A stretch of 64,000 nucleotides of DNA from Pseudidiomarina gelatinasegens (lineage in GTDB: Bacteria > Pseudomonadota > Gammaproteobacteria > Enterobacterales > Alteromonadaceae). Below the pieces are notes generated by a model. The model was not told the origin of the DNA, searched no databases, and saw only the letters and a list, made by a program, of their open reading frames with translations. Shown here in pieces: positions 16,302 through 26,219 of the stretch (the stretch's first letter is position 1; the number at the start of each line of letters is the position of its first letter). The translations under genes and the position numbers were made by a program. The stretch spans positions 1-64,000 of the forward strand of contig NZ_RSFE01000002.1 of assembly GCF_004025325.1 (NCBI RefSeq), given 5' to 3'.

Positions 16302-16655
16302 ATGGCACGAGTTAAACGTGGTGTGACAGCGCGCGCGCGTCACAAGAAAGTCCTGAAGCAGGCGAAAGGTTATTATGGTGCTCGTTCACGTGTTTATCGC
16401 GTAGCGAAGCAAGCAGTTATCAAAGCAGGTCAGTACGCATACCGCGACCGCCGTGCGAAGAAACGTCAATTCCGTCAATTATGGATTGTTCGTATCAACG
16501 CTGCAGCGCGTCAAAACGGTTTGTCATACAGCCGCTTTATCAATGGCTTGAAAAAAGCATCTGTAGAAATCGATCGTAAAATCCTTGCTGACATCGCAGT
16601 TCATGACCAAAACGGTTTTGCTGCGTTGGTAGAGAAAGCGAAAGGCTCTCTGTAA
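16302..16655 (+). CDS. rplT: 50S ribosomal protein L20
   Basis: Encodes 117 residues: [72 protein letters not shown]20 binds 23S rRNA early in 50S assembly and is the translational repressor of rpmI-rplT in E. coli. A strong AGGAGAG lies before the ATG. The gene ends the operon at a clear terminator. Confidence 0.98.
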   Translation: MARVKRGVTARARHKKVLKQAKGYYGARSRVYRVAKQAVIKAGQYAYRDRRAKKRQFRQLWIVRINAAARQNGLSYSRFINGLKKASVEIDRKILADIAVHDQNGFAALVEKAKGSL

Positions 16656-16671
16656 GTAAGTTGAAAAGTTG

Positions 16672-16701
16672 AAAAAGGGAGCGTAATCGCTCCCTTTTTT
16701 T
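16672..16701 (+). terminator. Rho-independent terminator after rplT
   Basis: AAGGGAGCG-TAAT-CGCTCCCTT forms a perfect GC-rich hairpin followed by a run of T. It closes the thrS-infC-rpmI-rplT transcript and separates it from pheS. Confidence 0.93.
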
Positions 16702-16770
16702 ATGCTTTTTCGGTATCATTGAGCACTTTGATATCTTGACGAAAGCAAAGCGAAACCGCGTTGGTCATAA

Positions 16771-17763
<993 letters not shown>

Positions 17764-17778
17764 AAGCCGGGTAAGCAG

Positions 17779-20166
17779 ATGAAATTTAGTGAACAGTGGT
17801 TACGTACCTGGGTCAATCCTGCACTTGATAGCGTGGCGTTGTCAGAGCAGTTGAGTATGGCAGGTCTTGAAGTTGACGGCATTGAGCCGGTGGCTGAAGT
17901 ATTTTCTGGCGTGGTGGTTGGCGAAGTTGTCAAATGTTGGCAGCACCCTGATGCCGATAAACTGCAAGTTACCGAAGTGAACTTAGGTACTGATGAGCCG
18001 GTAACAATTGTCTGTGGCGCACCAAACTGCCGCCAAGGTCTCAAAGTTGCTGTAGCAACTGTGGGTGCGGTATTACCTGGTGATTTTAAGATTAAAAAAG
18101 CGAAGTTGCGCGGTCAACCTTCACACGGCATGTTGTGCTCAAACTCAGAGTTGGGTTTAAGTGATGATCACGACGGTATCATTGAGCTGCCAGCGGATGC
18201 GCCGGTGGGCACAGACTACCGTGACTACCTAGACCTGAACGACGTTATTTTAGATGTTGATTTAACACCAAACCGCGCGGATTGTTTAGGTGTGCGTGGT
18301 ATTGCCCGTGAAGTTGGCGTGTTAAACCGTTTAGAAGTGAGCGAACCGGAAATCAACGCAGTTGCTGCTAGCCACGATGAGCAACGCGCGGTGGTACTTG
18401 ATGCACCCGCTGCATGCCCACGTTATTTAGGCCGTATTGTTCGTAATATTAACCTAAACGCAGACACCCCGTTGTGGTTGCAAGAGCGTTTACGCCGCAG
18501 TGGCATTCGTAGCATTGACCCAGTTGTTGATATCACCAATTACGTGTTGATTGAGCTGGGCCACCCCATGCATGCGTTCGATAACGATAAACTGCAAGGC
18601 GCGGTGCATGTACGCATGGCTGAAGCCAATGAAAAACTGACGTTGTTAGACGGCACGGAAGTAACCTTGCAAAACGACGTTCTAGTCATTGCTGACGAAG
18701 CAAAAGCTCTAGCAATGGCTGGTATTTTTGGTGGCGAAGGCACTGGTGTGACTGAAAGCACCAGCAACGTCTTTTTAGAAAGCGCATTTTTTGATCCAGA
18801 CACCATTGCTGGCCGTGCGCGTCGGTTTGGGTTGCATACCGACGCATCGCACCGCTATGAGCGCGGTGTAGATCCAGAATTACAGCGCACGGCGATGGAA
18901 CGAGCCACCGCACTATTACTCGAAATTTGTGGTGGCGAAGCTGGGCCAATTGTTGAAGCAAAATCAGATAAGCATTTGCCGCAAGCTGCACAGGTGACCC
19001 TGCGTGCAGAGCGTTTAGCACGTGTGTTGGGTATCAATATTGCTGCCACTGAAGTCACTGAAATTTTACAACGCCTAGGGTTTACCGTCGCGATTACCGA
19101 CGCTGGTTGGGATGTGACGGTACCAACGTTCCGTTTTGATATCAGCATTGAAGAAGATTTGATTGAAGAAGTTGCGCGTATTTACGGTTATCACCGTATT
19201 GAAGCGGCGGCGCCTGCGGCACAGCTGCGGATGATTCCGCGTCAAGAAGCACAACTTAGCGCGAGCACCTTCAAGAGCACGTTGATTGATCGCGGTTACC
19301 AAGAAGCAATTACGTATAGCTTTGTGGACCCGAAGCATCAAGCTATGTTGTTTGATGAAACGGCTGCGTTAACTTTGCCGTTTCCAATTTCATTGGACAT
19401 GTCGTCTATGCGCGTTAGTTTGTGGCCGGGCCTTATCGGTGCTGTCGCGCACAACCAGAAACGTCAGCAGCAAAGCTTGGCATTTTGTGAAACTGGGTTA
19501 CGTTTCTTGCCCGATGAAAAAGCCGAAAATGGTGTGGTACAACAGCCAATGGTTGCCGGTATTCGTGCCGGTAAAGCGCATGCTGAGCACTGGAGTGATG
19601 GCGAGCGTGCGGTAGATTTTTACGACATTAAAGGCGACGTTGAAGCCTTATTAGCACTCACGGGTGCTGCGCATGAGTTTCGCTTTGTTGCGGATTTGCA
19701 CCCGTCACTTCACCCAGGTCAATCGGCGGCTATTTTCCGTGGCGATAAACGGGTGGGTTACATTGGCGCGGTGCACCCACAGTTTGAGAAAAAGCTTGGT
19801 TTGAATGGCCGTACCTTTGTGTTTGAAATGGAGCTCGCAGCGATACAACAGCGCTACGTGCCGCAAGCACAGCCGATTTCCAAGTACCCGTCAATTCGCC
19901 GTGATTTGGCGATTGTGGCTAAAGATACCATTGCAGCAGGCGAAATTATCGCTGCAATTGAAAATATTGGCGTAAATCATTTAGTTGGCCTAAACTTATT
20001 CGATGTATATCAAGGGGCTGGCGTAGCGGATGGGCATCGCAGTTTAGCCTTATCGTTGACACTGCAGCATCCAGAGCGCACTCTTGAAGACAACGAAATC
20101 AATGCAGCGGTAGCCGCTGTGGTTGAAATGCTCACATCTGAATTCGGGGCAACCCTAAGGGAGTAA
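17779..20166 (+). CDS. pheT: Phenylalanyl-tRNA synthetase, beta subunit
   Basis: Encodes 795 residues, the full family length. In order: an OB-type tRNA-binding domain (about 39-150, VVVGEVVKCWQHPDADKLQV in pieces), the B3/B4 editing domain (about 200-400), B5 domains, a catalytically inactive class II-like core, and a C-terminal FDX anticodon-binding domain (SKYPSIRRDLAIVAKD). It completes PheRS and clears mischarged Tyr-tRNA-Phe. It is followed after 3 bases by ihfA, so pheST-ihfA form one operon as in E. coli. Confidence 0.98.
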   Translation: MKFSEQWLRTWVNPALDSVALSEQLSMAGLEVDGIEPVAEVFSGVVVGEVVKCWQHPDADKLQVTEVNLGTDEPVTIVCGAPNCRQGLKVAVATVGAVLPGDFKIKKAKLRGQPSHGMLCSNSELGLSDDHDGIIELPADAPVGTDYRDYLDLNDVILDVDLTPNRADCLGVRGIAREVGVLNRLEVSEPEINAVAASHDEQRAVVLDAPAACPRYLGRIVRNINLNADTPLWLQERLRRSGIRSIDPVVDITNYVLIELGHPMHAFDNDKLQGAVHVRMAEANEKLTLLDGTEVTLQNDVLVIADEAKALAMAGIFGGEGTGVTESTSNVFLESAFFDPDTIAGRARRFGLHTDASHRYERGVDPELQRTAMERATALLLEICGGEAGPIVEAKSDKHLPQAAQVTLRAERLARVLGINIAATEVTEILQRLGFTVAITDAGWDVTVPTFRFDISIEEDLIEEVARIYGYHRIEAAAPAAQLRMIPRQEAQLSASTFKSTLIDRGYQEAITYSFVDPKHQAMLFDETAALTLPFPISLDMSSMRVSLWPGLIGAVAHNQKRQQQSLAFCETGLRFLPDEKAENGVVQQPMVAGIRAGKAHAEHWSDGERAVDFYDIKGDVEALLALTGAAHEFRFVADLHPSLHPGQSAAIFRGDKRVGYIGAVHPQFEKKLGLNGRTFVFEMELAAIQQRYVPQAQPISKYPSIRRDLAIVAKDTIAAGEIIAAIENIGVNHLVGLNLFDVYQGAGVADGHRSLALSLTLQHPERTLEDNEINAAVAAVVEMLTSEFGATLRE

Positions 20167-20169
20167 GCT

Positions 20170-20466
20170 ATGGCGCTGACCAAAGCAGAAATGGCAGAAC
20201 ATTTGTTCGAGAAATTTGGTTTGAATAAACGTGATGCAAAAGATCTGGTCGAAAACTTCTTTGAGGAAATTAGACGTTCTCTGGAAAGTGGGGAAGAGGT
20301 GAAACTTTCGGGTTTTGGTAACTTTGAGTTACGCACCAAAAACCAACGACCGGGACGTAACCCAAAAACGGGTGAAGACATTCCAATTTCTGCGCGCCGG
20401 GTGGTTACCTTCCGTCCTGGTCAGAAGCTTAAGCAGCGTGTTAGCCATGCGAAGAGAGCTGAATAA
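20170..20466 (+). CDS. ihfA: Integration host factor, alpha subunit
   Basis: Encodes 98 residues: [20 protein letters not shown], the beta-arm with [14 protein letters not shown] whose proline intercalates DNA, and a typical C-terminus. With IhfB (start of gene at the right window edge) it forms the DNA-bending heterodimer. It is the last gene of pheST-ihfA and ends in a strong terminator. Confidence 0.97.
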   Translation: MALTKAEMAEHLFEKFGLNKRDAKDLVENFFEEIRRSLESGEEVKLSGFGNFELRTKNQRPGRNPKTGEDIPISARRVVTFRPGQKLKQRVSHAKRAE

Positions 20467-20480
20467 GCGAATGCAATATA

Positions 20481-20510
20481 AAAAAAGCCGCTCAGATGAG
20501 CGGCTTTTTT
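20481..20510. terminator. Bidirectional terminator between ihfA and chrR
   Basis: AAAAAAGCCGCTCA-GA-TGAGCGGCTTTTTT is a perfect inverted repeat with A-run and T-run flanks. It can stop both the rightward pheST-ihfA and the leftward rpoE-chrR transcripts, whose stops lie 14 and 17 bases away. Confidence 0.93.
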
Positions 20511-20527
20511 GTTTCTAGCAACAGTAC

Positions 20528-21199
20528 TTACTTAAAGAATAAGCTACTGAATGGGTTGAGTAGCCGACTTAAGCCTGTTGTGAAATGCAAGGGCCCTTCA
20601 AGCGCGGCAATGGTTAAGCAGTCTTCATTTTGTGTGGCAGGCGAGTGCTTATGGTTGCCGTCCAATAACATGAAATCACCATCGCGGTATTCATTGTGTT
20701 CATCATTAAACACACCATTAACCACCAGCGTCGCTTCATTACCTTTGTGCGTATGCTCAGGGAGTGATGCATGCTCAGCCATATAAATAAAGTTAAGCAT
20801 TTCCTCGCCGCCCACACGAACTGGGGCACGCCATAGTTTACCCGGCAGTCTGCTCCACTCACCAATGTGGTGATGGTTACGTGCTAAGGTTGGCGGTAAC
20901 GCAAAGCGCTGCCCTTCAAGATATAAACTGTCGTTCGCCGCTATTGGTACAGAGTCAGCAGGTACTTGCGAATTAAATATCGCCTGCAACATTTGCTGCT
21001 CGTCGAAGCTAGCGCGGCGAGCCAACTGCTCGTTGTCGCCAAACAGTTTGCTAGCCATCTGTTCTTCGATGTCCTGAACATGTGACTGGCAGTGAGCGCA
21101 CATATCAACATGCGTTCCAACCATCATCAACATGGCAGGGCTTAATTCGCCAGCGGCATAGAGCACTAAGTGCTGTTCTGAAGGATGGAATTTAATCAT
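20528..21199 (-). CDS. chrR: ChrR-type zinc anti-sigma factor with C-terminal cupin domain
   Basis: Encodes 223 residues. The N-terminal anti-sigma domain has the zinc ligands of Rhodobacter sphaeroides ChrR shifted by one: H5, H30, C34 and C37 (GTHVDMCAHC). The C-terminal half (about 115-190) is a cupin with metal-site residues in LPEHTHKGNEATLVV (H149, H151, E155) and GNHKHSP (H183, H185). ChrR holds its ECF sigma factor inactive and releases it on singlet oxygen, a process needing the cupin domain. It overlaps the sigma gene by 8 bases, ensuring coupled translation. Confidence 0.9.
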   Translation of the reverse strand: MIKFHPSEQHLVLYAAGELSPAMLMMVGTHVDMCAHCQSHVQDIEEQMASKLFGDNEQLARRASFDEQQMLQAIFNSQVPADSVPIAANDSLYLEGQRFALPPTLARNHHHIGEWSRLPGKLWRAPVRVGGEEMLNFIYMAEHASLPEHTHKGNEATLVVNGVFNDEHNEYRDGDFMLLDGNHKHSPATQNEDCLTIAALEGPLHFTTGLSRLLNPFSSLFFK

Positions 21200-21773
21200 C
21201 GTGCTTTATCAACTCTTTCAACTTCTGCAATGCTAAACGGGTGCGAGACTTTACCGTACCCAACGGAATTTCAAGGGCATCGGCAACTTCTTGCTGCGAT
21301 TTGCCTTCAACGTAAATCAGCTCTATCACAGTCCGTTGCGCTTTGGGTAACTGCTCACAGTACACAGCAAGTTGCTGCATCAGTAAGTCGTTGTCCAATG
21401 CGTAGTCGTCGTCAAGTGAGTCATTTTGCTCAGCTAACACAGGCCATAAATCATCGGCACTTAAGTCGTTTTGACGGTGTTTGTTTTTACGCAATAAATC
21501 AAAGCGAATATTACGGGCGATGGTGAATATCCAAGTAGCTGCAGAACCGCGGTCAGGCTTAAACAAGTGCGCTTTGTGCCACACGTTCGTCATGGTTTCT
21601 TGAACCAAGTCCATTGCAGTTTGCTCGTTACCGAATTGACGCGTTGCGTAAGCTTGCAAACGCGGTGCGAAATAACGAAATAATTCGCTAAACGCGGCGC
21701 GTGATTGCTCTGAAGCTATCTTCGCGAGTAAATCGGCAGCATGTTCCGGGTTGTCCGGCTGCGCAGAAGGCAT
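21192..21773 (-). CDS. rpoE: ECF sigma factor paired with ChrR (sigma-E, ECF11-like)
   Basis: Encodes 193 residues from ATG 21773, which follows GGAAA; an upstream ATG at 21812 lacks a ribosome site and adds 13 residues. Sigma region 2 reads RQFGNEQTAMDLVQETM then WIFTIARNIRFDLLRK; region 4 reads LPKAQRTVIELIYVEG and QQEVADALEIPLGTVKSR. Such sigma factors control the singlet-oxygen response in Rhodobacter. The promoter just upstream (TGATCC-N16-CGTA) suggests self-activation. The likely targets are its own operon and the photolyase/lipid operon at 22.7-31.1 kb. It is not the envelope-stress RpoE of E. coli: no rseA or rseB follows. Confidence 0.92.
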   Translation of the reverse strand: MPSAQPDNPEHAADLLAKIASEQSRAAFSELFRYFAPRLQAYATRQFGNEQTAMDLVQETMTNVWHKAHLFKPDRGSAATWIFTIARNIRFDLLRKNKHRQNDLSADDLWPVLAEQNDSLDDDYALDNDLLMQQLAVYCEQLPKAQRTVIELIYVEGKSQQEVADALEIPLGTVKSRTRLALQKLKELIKHDD

Positions 21774-21854
21774 AGTTTTCCGTTTTGTTATTAGGTCAGT
21801 TGCTGTCTGCATAGTAAGTTATACCCACTGGGATATTCAACAATTACTCTCTTT

Positions 21855-21880
21855 TACGTGCAATAAACTTAAGCGGATCA
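21855..21880 (-). promoter_or_regulatory. Predicted ECF-sigma (RpoE/ChrR) promoter of rpoE-chrR
   Basis: On the minus strand TGATCC (21880-21875) and CGTA (21858-21855) are separated by 16 bases, 82 bases before the rpoE start. TGATCC is the -35 element I recall for ChrR-controlled sigma factors. The site lies directly after the stop of the LON-domain gene, so rpoE-chrR can be transcribed independently and autogenously. Confidence 0.7.
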
Positions 21881-21891
21881 CCAAATGTTGT

Positions 21892-22491
21892 TTATTCTTG
21901 GCTCGCTTTCACTAAATCGCGTAAAAACGTTAACGCGCCATCGACGTTCGGGTTTTGCAATAATTCTTGCTTGGTTTGTGCGCCGACCGGTATCAGCTCC
22001 AACCAACGTAAACAAACCCAATCGGCTTGCTGCAACTGCGCATCGGTATAATCTACAGCCAACTCTGGGTAGGTTTTGTAAATCTCTACCAACTGGTCCG
22101 CTAAGAATGCGTCATCGTAGCTAAGCGGTTGTGACGGCCATACCGGATGGTCTTCAAAATGACCAACGCGCAAGCCGTCCGCTTCCACCGTCGTATCAGT
22201 AATACGGAATAGTCCTTGACCAGATACTGTAATGCCCAGTAAGCCATCAGGTAGTTGCTCAAAATCAACAATGGTTACTGCAGTACCGATTGGATGTATG
22301 TGTGTATTATTACCGGTGTTACCTTGATCATTTAACATGCACATACCGATAGGCCGGCAGTTGGTGCCATTGCATGATTCTTTTACCATACGCACGTAGC
22401 GCGGCTCAAAAATGCGCAAGCGCATGGTTCCGCCGGGTAATACATGGCCGGACAAAGGAAACAGTGGAATAGTTTGCTGCGCATCAGACAT
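21892..22491 (-). CDS. LON-substrate-binding-domain protein
   Basis: Encodes 199 residues from ATG 22491 (MSDAQQTIPLFPLSGHVLPG), with GAGG upstream; a longer frame starts at 22554 but has no ribosome site. The sequence is the N-terminal domain of Lon protease standing alone: PLFPLSGHVLPGG, RLRIFEPRYVRMV, then GIGMCML-like PIGMCMLN. No ATPase or protease domain follows, so it is not a protease. It lies between rpoE-chrR and the photolyase operon and is probably a member of the same stress regulon. Molecular role unknown. Confidence 0.85.
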   Translation of the reverse strand: MSDAQQTIPLFPLSGHVLPGGTMRLRIFEPRYVRMVKESCNGTNCRPIGMCMLNDQGNTGNNTHIHPIGTAVTIVDFEQLPDGLLGITVSGQGLFRITDTTVEADGLRVGHFEDHPVWPSQPLSYDDAFLADQLVEIYKTYPELAVDYTDAQLQQADWVCLRWLELIPVGAQTKQELLQNPNVDGALTFLRDLVKASQE

Positions 22492-22560
22492 ACTGAATTT
22501 TACCTCGTTATTTGCACTGTTGAACTTACGCGGCATGCGGTTAAATGGATTCATTTAGGG

Positions 22561-22585
22561 TGAACTTTTGTAGCAATTTCTCGTA
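22561..22585 (+). promoter_or_regulatory. Possible ECF-sigma promoter of the photolyase/lipid operon
   Basis: TGAACT (22561-22566) and CGTA (22582-22585) are 15 bases apart, about 80 bases before the operon's first start codon. They resemble the rpoE promoter (TGATCC-N16-CGTA), differing at two positions of the -35 and one base of spacing. The match alone is weak; the position and the known co-regulation of such genes support it. Confidence 0.4.
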
Positions 22586-22665
22586 TTTTTCGTAAGGGTA
22601 GAATCAATAATAATGGTTTATAGGCGTTTTAAAGGTAATAACAGCAACCGAAAAGGAGTGTGCCG

Positions 22666-23601
22666 GTGGCAATAAAAGTTGGTATCAGTGCTTGTTTGTT
22701 GGGTGATCAAGTACGCTTTGATGGTGGGCATAAGCGTTCAGACTTTTGCGCTAATGAACTGCAACGGCATGTTGAGTTCGTTAAGTTGTGTCCTGAAGTT
22801 GGTATTGGTTTGCCAGTACCACGGCCAACCATTCGGTTAGAGCAGCATTCTAATGGTGTGCGCGCAGTCATTCCAAAAACTGGCGACGATGTTACCGAGC
22901 GTTTGGCGCAGTTTGCCGACAAAGCTGATGGGCACCTAAAACAAATTAGCGGGTATGTGTTATGCGCAAAATCACCCAGCTGTGGTATGGAAAGGGTGAA
23001 GCTGTACGACCCAGAAACCGGATACGCTCGCAAAGAAGCGCAAGGTATATTTGTGCAGCGTTTGCGCGAGTTGCACCCAGCCTTACCATTGGAAGAAGAC
23101 GGCAGATTGAATGATGCGCCGTTGCGCGAAAACTTTATTATGCGTGTATTTGTATTCAATGCGTGGCAGCAATTGCCACAGCCACTGCGTAAGTCTGACT
23201 TGCTAAGCTTTCACACTGAACTGAAGTTATTGCTACTCGCGCATAACCAGCAAGAATATCGGCGTTTGGGCAGGGTGGTAGCTGAGCAAAGCGAGATTAA
23301 TGAAGCTTTTGCCAAGCAATACATTGAAGCCATCATGGCTGCATTAGGTCAACCGGCAACGCGTGCCAATCACACCAATGTTTTGCAACACATTCAGGGC
23401 TACTTTGGCGATCAACTCACCAAGCAACAAAAAGCAGAGCTGAGTGAATTGATTCTCGATTATCGCGACGGCGTGCAACCGTTATTAGCGCCTTTAACTT
23501 TGTTGCGGCATTATTTGCGCGAGTATCCAAACAGCTATCTGTCAGGCCAGCGTTATTTGAATCCATATCCGGCTGACTTAAAGCTGAGGTACGCATTATG
23601 A
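22666..23601 (+). CDS. DUF523 / DUF1722 (YbgA-like) protein
   Basis: Encodes 311 residues from GTG 22666; the ribosome site GGAGT lies 6-7 bases before this codon, while GTG 22660 is too close to it. The N-terminal DUF523 domain (about 1-150) has conserved cysteines in GISACLLGDQVRFDGGHK, FVKLCPEVGIGL and LCAKSPSCGM, suggesting a metal or cluster site. The C-terminal DUF1722 domain (about 190-305) is that of E. coli YbgA, which is also encoded next to photolyase. Function unknown. Its stop overlaps the phrB start by 4 bases, so it opens a ten-gene operon. Confidence 0.88.
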   Translation: MAIKVGISACLLGDQVRFDGGHKRSDFCANELQRHVEFVKLCPEVGIGLPVPRPTIRLEQHSNGVRAVIPKTGDDVTERLAQFADKADGHLKQISGYVLCAKSPSCGMERVKLYDPETGYARKEAQGIFVQRLRELHPALPLEEDGRLNDAPLRENFIMRVFVFNAWQQLPQPLRKSDLLSFHTELKLLLLAHNQQEYRRLGRVVAEQSEINEAFAKQYIEAIMAALGQPATRANHTNVLQHIQGYFGDQLTKQQKAELSELILDYRDGVQPLLAPLTLLRHYLREYPNSYLSGQRYLNPYPADLKLRYAL

Positions 23602-25007
23602 GTGATTATGCAGGGGTATGGTTTCGTAACGACGTAAGGCTAACCGCCAATCCAGCCCTGTCTGCGGCTAGCCAAGTAAATGGGCAGCAGCGTGATATTC
23701 CAGCCTTGCTGCTACTTTGTCCACAACAAATGGAAGCGCATGACTGGGCACCGATAAAATGGGATTTACTGTGTCGGCACCTTGAAAGTTTTGTGGATGA
23801 TGCCGCTGCCAAAGGGATTTCGTTAACCATTGAAGTGATTGATTCGTGGTCAAACGCAGCAAAAAGTGTGAAGCGTTTCGCACAAAAACATGAGTTAACC
23901 GCACTGCATTACAACGCCGAGTATCCGCTGCATGAACAGAGCCGAGATCGTGCCGTAACGGCCGTGCTCGAAGAACATGGCATTTCGGTGGAGCGGCATC
24001 ATGGCAGCCTTGTCGTTCCGCCCGTATTAACCACGCAAGCCGGCAACATCTATCAAAAGTTTACCCCGTTTTCACGCGCGTGGCGCGAGTACGTCAGTCA
24101 AAATGGCATACCACAAACTGACACCTTACCGGAGCGCACAGCGGTTGCGCCAGCTACGATGCCCGCTGTCGATTACCCGCGCCGCGATTCCAGCGCCTGG
24201 GTGGTGGGTGAAAAAGCGGTTCAGCAAGCGCTGCGTGACTATTTGGCGGCACCGGTCGAGGGCTATGCTGCGGAGCGGGATATTCCGAGTTTAGATAGCA
24301 CATCGAGGTTATCTCCGTACTGGGAATTAGGCCTTCTGTCACCGTGGCAAGCCGTGAGCTTATTGGCTGAGATGAGTCCGCAATTTCCTGCGGGCCTCAA
24401 TAAAGGTGCAGATACCTGGTTAAACGAGCTGATTTGGCGTGAGTTCTATTTGCACTTGATGCAGCATGTGCCACGCTTAAGTCATGGCAAAGCATTCTTA
24501 CAACATACCGACGCGATGCGCTGGCACCGAGACCAAACTCTTTTTGAGGCATGGTGCAAAGGTGAAACGGGCTATCCAATTGTGGATGCAGGTATGCGTC
24601 AGTTAGCTAGTGAGGGCTGGATGCATAATCGGGTACGCATGATTGTTGCGCACTTTTTGGTGAAAGACTTACTGATTGATTGGCGTTGGGGCGAGAAATT
24701 TTTTATGCAGAACTTGATTGATGGCAACTTTGCTGCGAACAACGGCGGGTGGCAGTGGAGTGCATCTACAGGCACTGACGCAGCGCCATATTTTCGTGTG
24801 TTTAACCCAACCCTGCAAAGTGAGAAAGTTGATCCTGACGGTAGCTACATTCGTAAATGGGTCAAGCAATTAAAAGATTGTCCGGCCAAGCAGATTCATG
24901 CACCAGCGGCGTGGTTGAAACAGCAAGGACGCGATGATTACCCGACTCCAATAGTTGATCACAAGCAGGCGAGGGAGCGGTTTTTAGCAGCATTCAAAGC
25001 GCTATAG
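23598..25007 (+). CDS. phrB: Deoxyribodipyrimidine photolyase (CPD photolyase)
   Basis: Encodes 469 residues. Photolyase uses blue light and reduced FAD to split UV-induced cyclobutane pyrimidine dimers. The N-terminal alpha/beta antenna domain starts VWFRNDVRLTANPALSAAS. The C-terminal FAD domain contains WLNELIWREFYLHLM, GYPIVDAGMRQLASEGWMHN (20 residues), RMIVAHFLVKDLL and NNGGWQWSASTGTDAAPYFR, all typical of class I CPD enzymes. It is translationally coupled to the preceding gene. Placement behind a ChrR/sigma pair is a known theme of singlet-oxygen regulons. Confidence 0.96.
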   Translation: MSDYAGVWFRNDVRLTANPALSAASQVNGQQRDIPALLLLCPQQMEAHDWAPIKWDLLCRHLESFVDDAAAKGISLTIEVIDSWSNAAKSVKRFAQKHELTALHYNAEYPLHEQSRDRAVTAVLEEHGISVERHHGSLVVPPVLTTQAGNIYQKFTPFSRAWREYVSQNGIPQTDTLPERTAVAPATMPAVDYPRRDSSAWVVGEKAVQQALRDYLAAPVEGYAAERDIPSLDSTSRLSPYWELGLLSPWQAVSLLAEMSPQFPAGLNKGADTWLNELIWREFYLHLMQHVPRLSHGKAFLQHTDAMRWHRDQTLFEAWCKGETGYPIVDAGMRQLASEGWMHNRVRMIVAHFLVKDLLIDWRWGEKFFMQNLIDGNFAANNGGWQWSASTGTDAAPYFRVFNPTLQSEKVDPDGSYIRKWVKQLKDCPAKQIHAPAAWLKQQGRDDYPTPIVDHKQARERFLAAFKAL

Positions 25008-25046
25008 CGGTTAAGTGAACAACCAATAGCAGCACAGGAGAACAGC

Positions 25047-25484
25047 ATGACAAGTGTGGCAGATATTGTTGAGCAGCTTGAACACCTCTATGACGACTTA
25101 AACGCCGAGAGTATTGACGCGTTAGATTCATTGTATTGTGACGACGTGAGTTTTGTTGACCCAATTCACCACGTGGAAGGTTTGGATAACCTCAAAACAT
25201 ACTTCCGCAACACGATTAAGGGTGTTGAGTACTGCCATTTCGCCTTTGCTGATCGCGCTCGTCAGGGCGATGATGTTTTTGTGACTTGGCAAATGCGTTT
25301 GAAACATCCAAAGCTCGCCGAGGGGCGCGAAATTGTTGTGCCGGGCACCAGCCATTTAAAGCTGCAAAACGATAAGATTTTATCCCAAACCGATTATTAC
25401 GATGCCGGCGCCATGCTCTATGAACACTTGCCCTTTATTGGCTTCGTGATTAACAAAGTGAAAACGCGAGTAAAATCATCATGA
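25047..25484 (+). CDS. NTF2-like / SnoaL-like protein
   Basis: Encodes 145 residues with the cone-shaped NTF2-like fold pattern: an N-terminal helix (VEQLEHLYDDLNAESIDALD), YCDDVSFVDPIHHVEGLDNL, and strand blocks DVFVTWQMRLKHP and GTSHLKLQNDKI. Related proteins bind small hydrophobic ligands or act as isomerases. AGGAG precedes the ATG. It overlaps the SDR gene by 4 bases. The same small protein commonly accompanies photolyase, SDR and CFA-like genes in this type of operon (recollection). Exact function unknown. Confidence 0.82.
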   Translation: MTSVADIVEQLEHLYDDLNAESIDALDSLYCDDVSFVDPIHHVEGLDNLKTYFRNTIKGVEYCHFAFADRARQGDDVFVTWQMRLKHPKLAEGREIVVPGTSHLKLQNDKILSQTDYYDAGAMLYEHLPFIGFVINKVKTRVKSS

Positions 25485-26197
25485 ATATTTTAATTACTGG
25501 CGCAACATCAGGCATTGGCAAACAGGTTGCATTGGACTATGCCGCTGAAGGGCATACCGTTATCGCATGTGGGCGTAACACCGATGTACTTGCTGAACTT
25601 GAGCAGCGTTTTCCAGAAAATATCGCTGCACAGCGTCTGGATGTCACCGATGCTGATCAAACCATGCAAGCGCTATCAAGTTATACCGACATCGATGTCG
25701 TAATTATGTCTGCGGGCGTTTGTGAGTATGTTGATATTGATCGTTTTGAAGCTGCAATGTTTGAACGGGTTTTTAACGTCAATGTCTTTGGCATGATGCG
25801 CTGCGTAGAAGCATTATTGCCGAATTTAAAGCGTGGCAGCCAGCTGGTTCTGGTTGGCAGTACCGCTCGATTGTTACCGTTTACCCGGGCCGAAGCCTAC
25901 GGTGGTTCGAAGGCTGCTATGCAGTATATCGCGCGTACCTTACAGGTTGATCTGCAACCCCGTGGTATATGCGTGCAAACCGTGTCACCTGGTTTTGTCG
26001 AAACCCCAATGACCGATGCTAATGACTTTGAAATGCCAATGCGGGTCAGCGTTGAATTTGCCTCTGATCGAATCCGTAAGGGAATTCGTAAAAAAGCGAC
26101 GGATATTACTTTTCCGACAACATTCGGTTTGTTTTTAAAGTTAATGTCGCGCCTGCCTCAGGCATGGCAAGTGGCGCTTTCGAAGCGCATGACGTAA
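25481..26197 (+). CDS. Short-chain dehydrogenase/reductase
   Basis: Encodes 238 residues of the classical SDR fold. The cofactor motif is TGATSGIGKQVALDY near the start, then VVIMSAGV (an NAG variant), the catalytic serine in LVLVGSTARL and the YGGSK active site (Tyr-x3-Lys). An NAD(P)-dependent oxidoreductase acting on a carbonyl or alcohol is expected. In the operon it sits between the NTF2-like and flavin oxidoreductase genes, so a lipid-derived substrate is plausible. Confidence 0.9.
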   Translation: MNILITGATSGIGKQVALDYAAEGHTVIACGRNTDVLAELEQRFPENIAAQRLDVTDADQTMQALSSYTDIDVVIMSAGVCEYVDIDRFEAAMFERVFNVNVFGMMRCVEALLPNLKRGSQLVLVGSTARLLPFTRAEAYGGSKAAMQYIARTLQVDLQPRGICVQTVSPGFVETPMTDANDFEMPMRVSVEFASDRIRKGIRKKATDITFPTTFGLFLKLMSRLPQAWQVALSKRMT

Positions 26198-26219
26198 TTC
26201 CTAACGGAGTAGTTTTTAC

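Noticed and set aside
22585-22606. Minus-strand TGATTC as a sigma-E promoter for the LON-domain gene
   Set aside because: No CGTA-like -10 element at 15-17 bases; the evidence is too weak to list.
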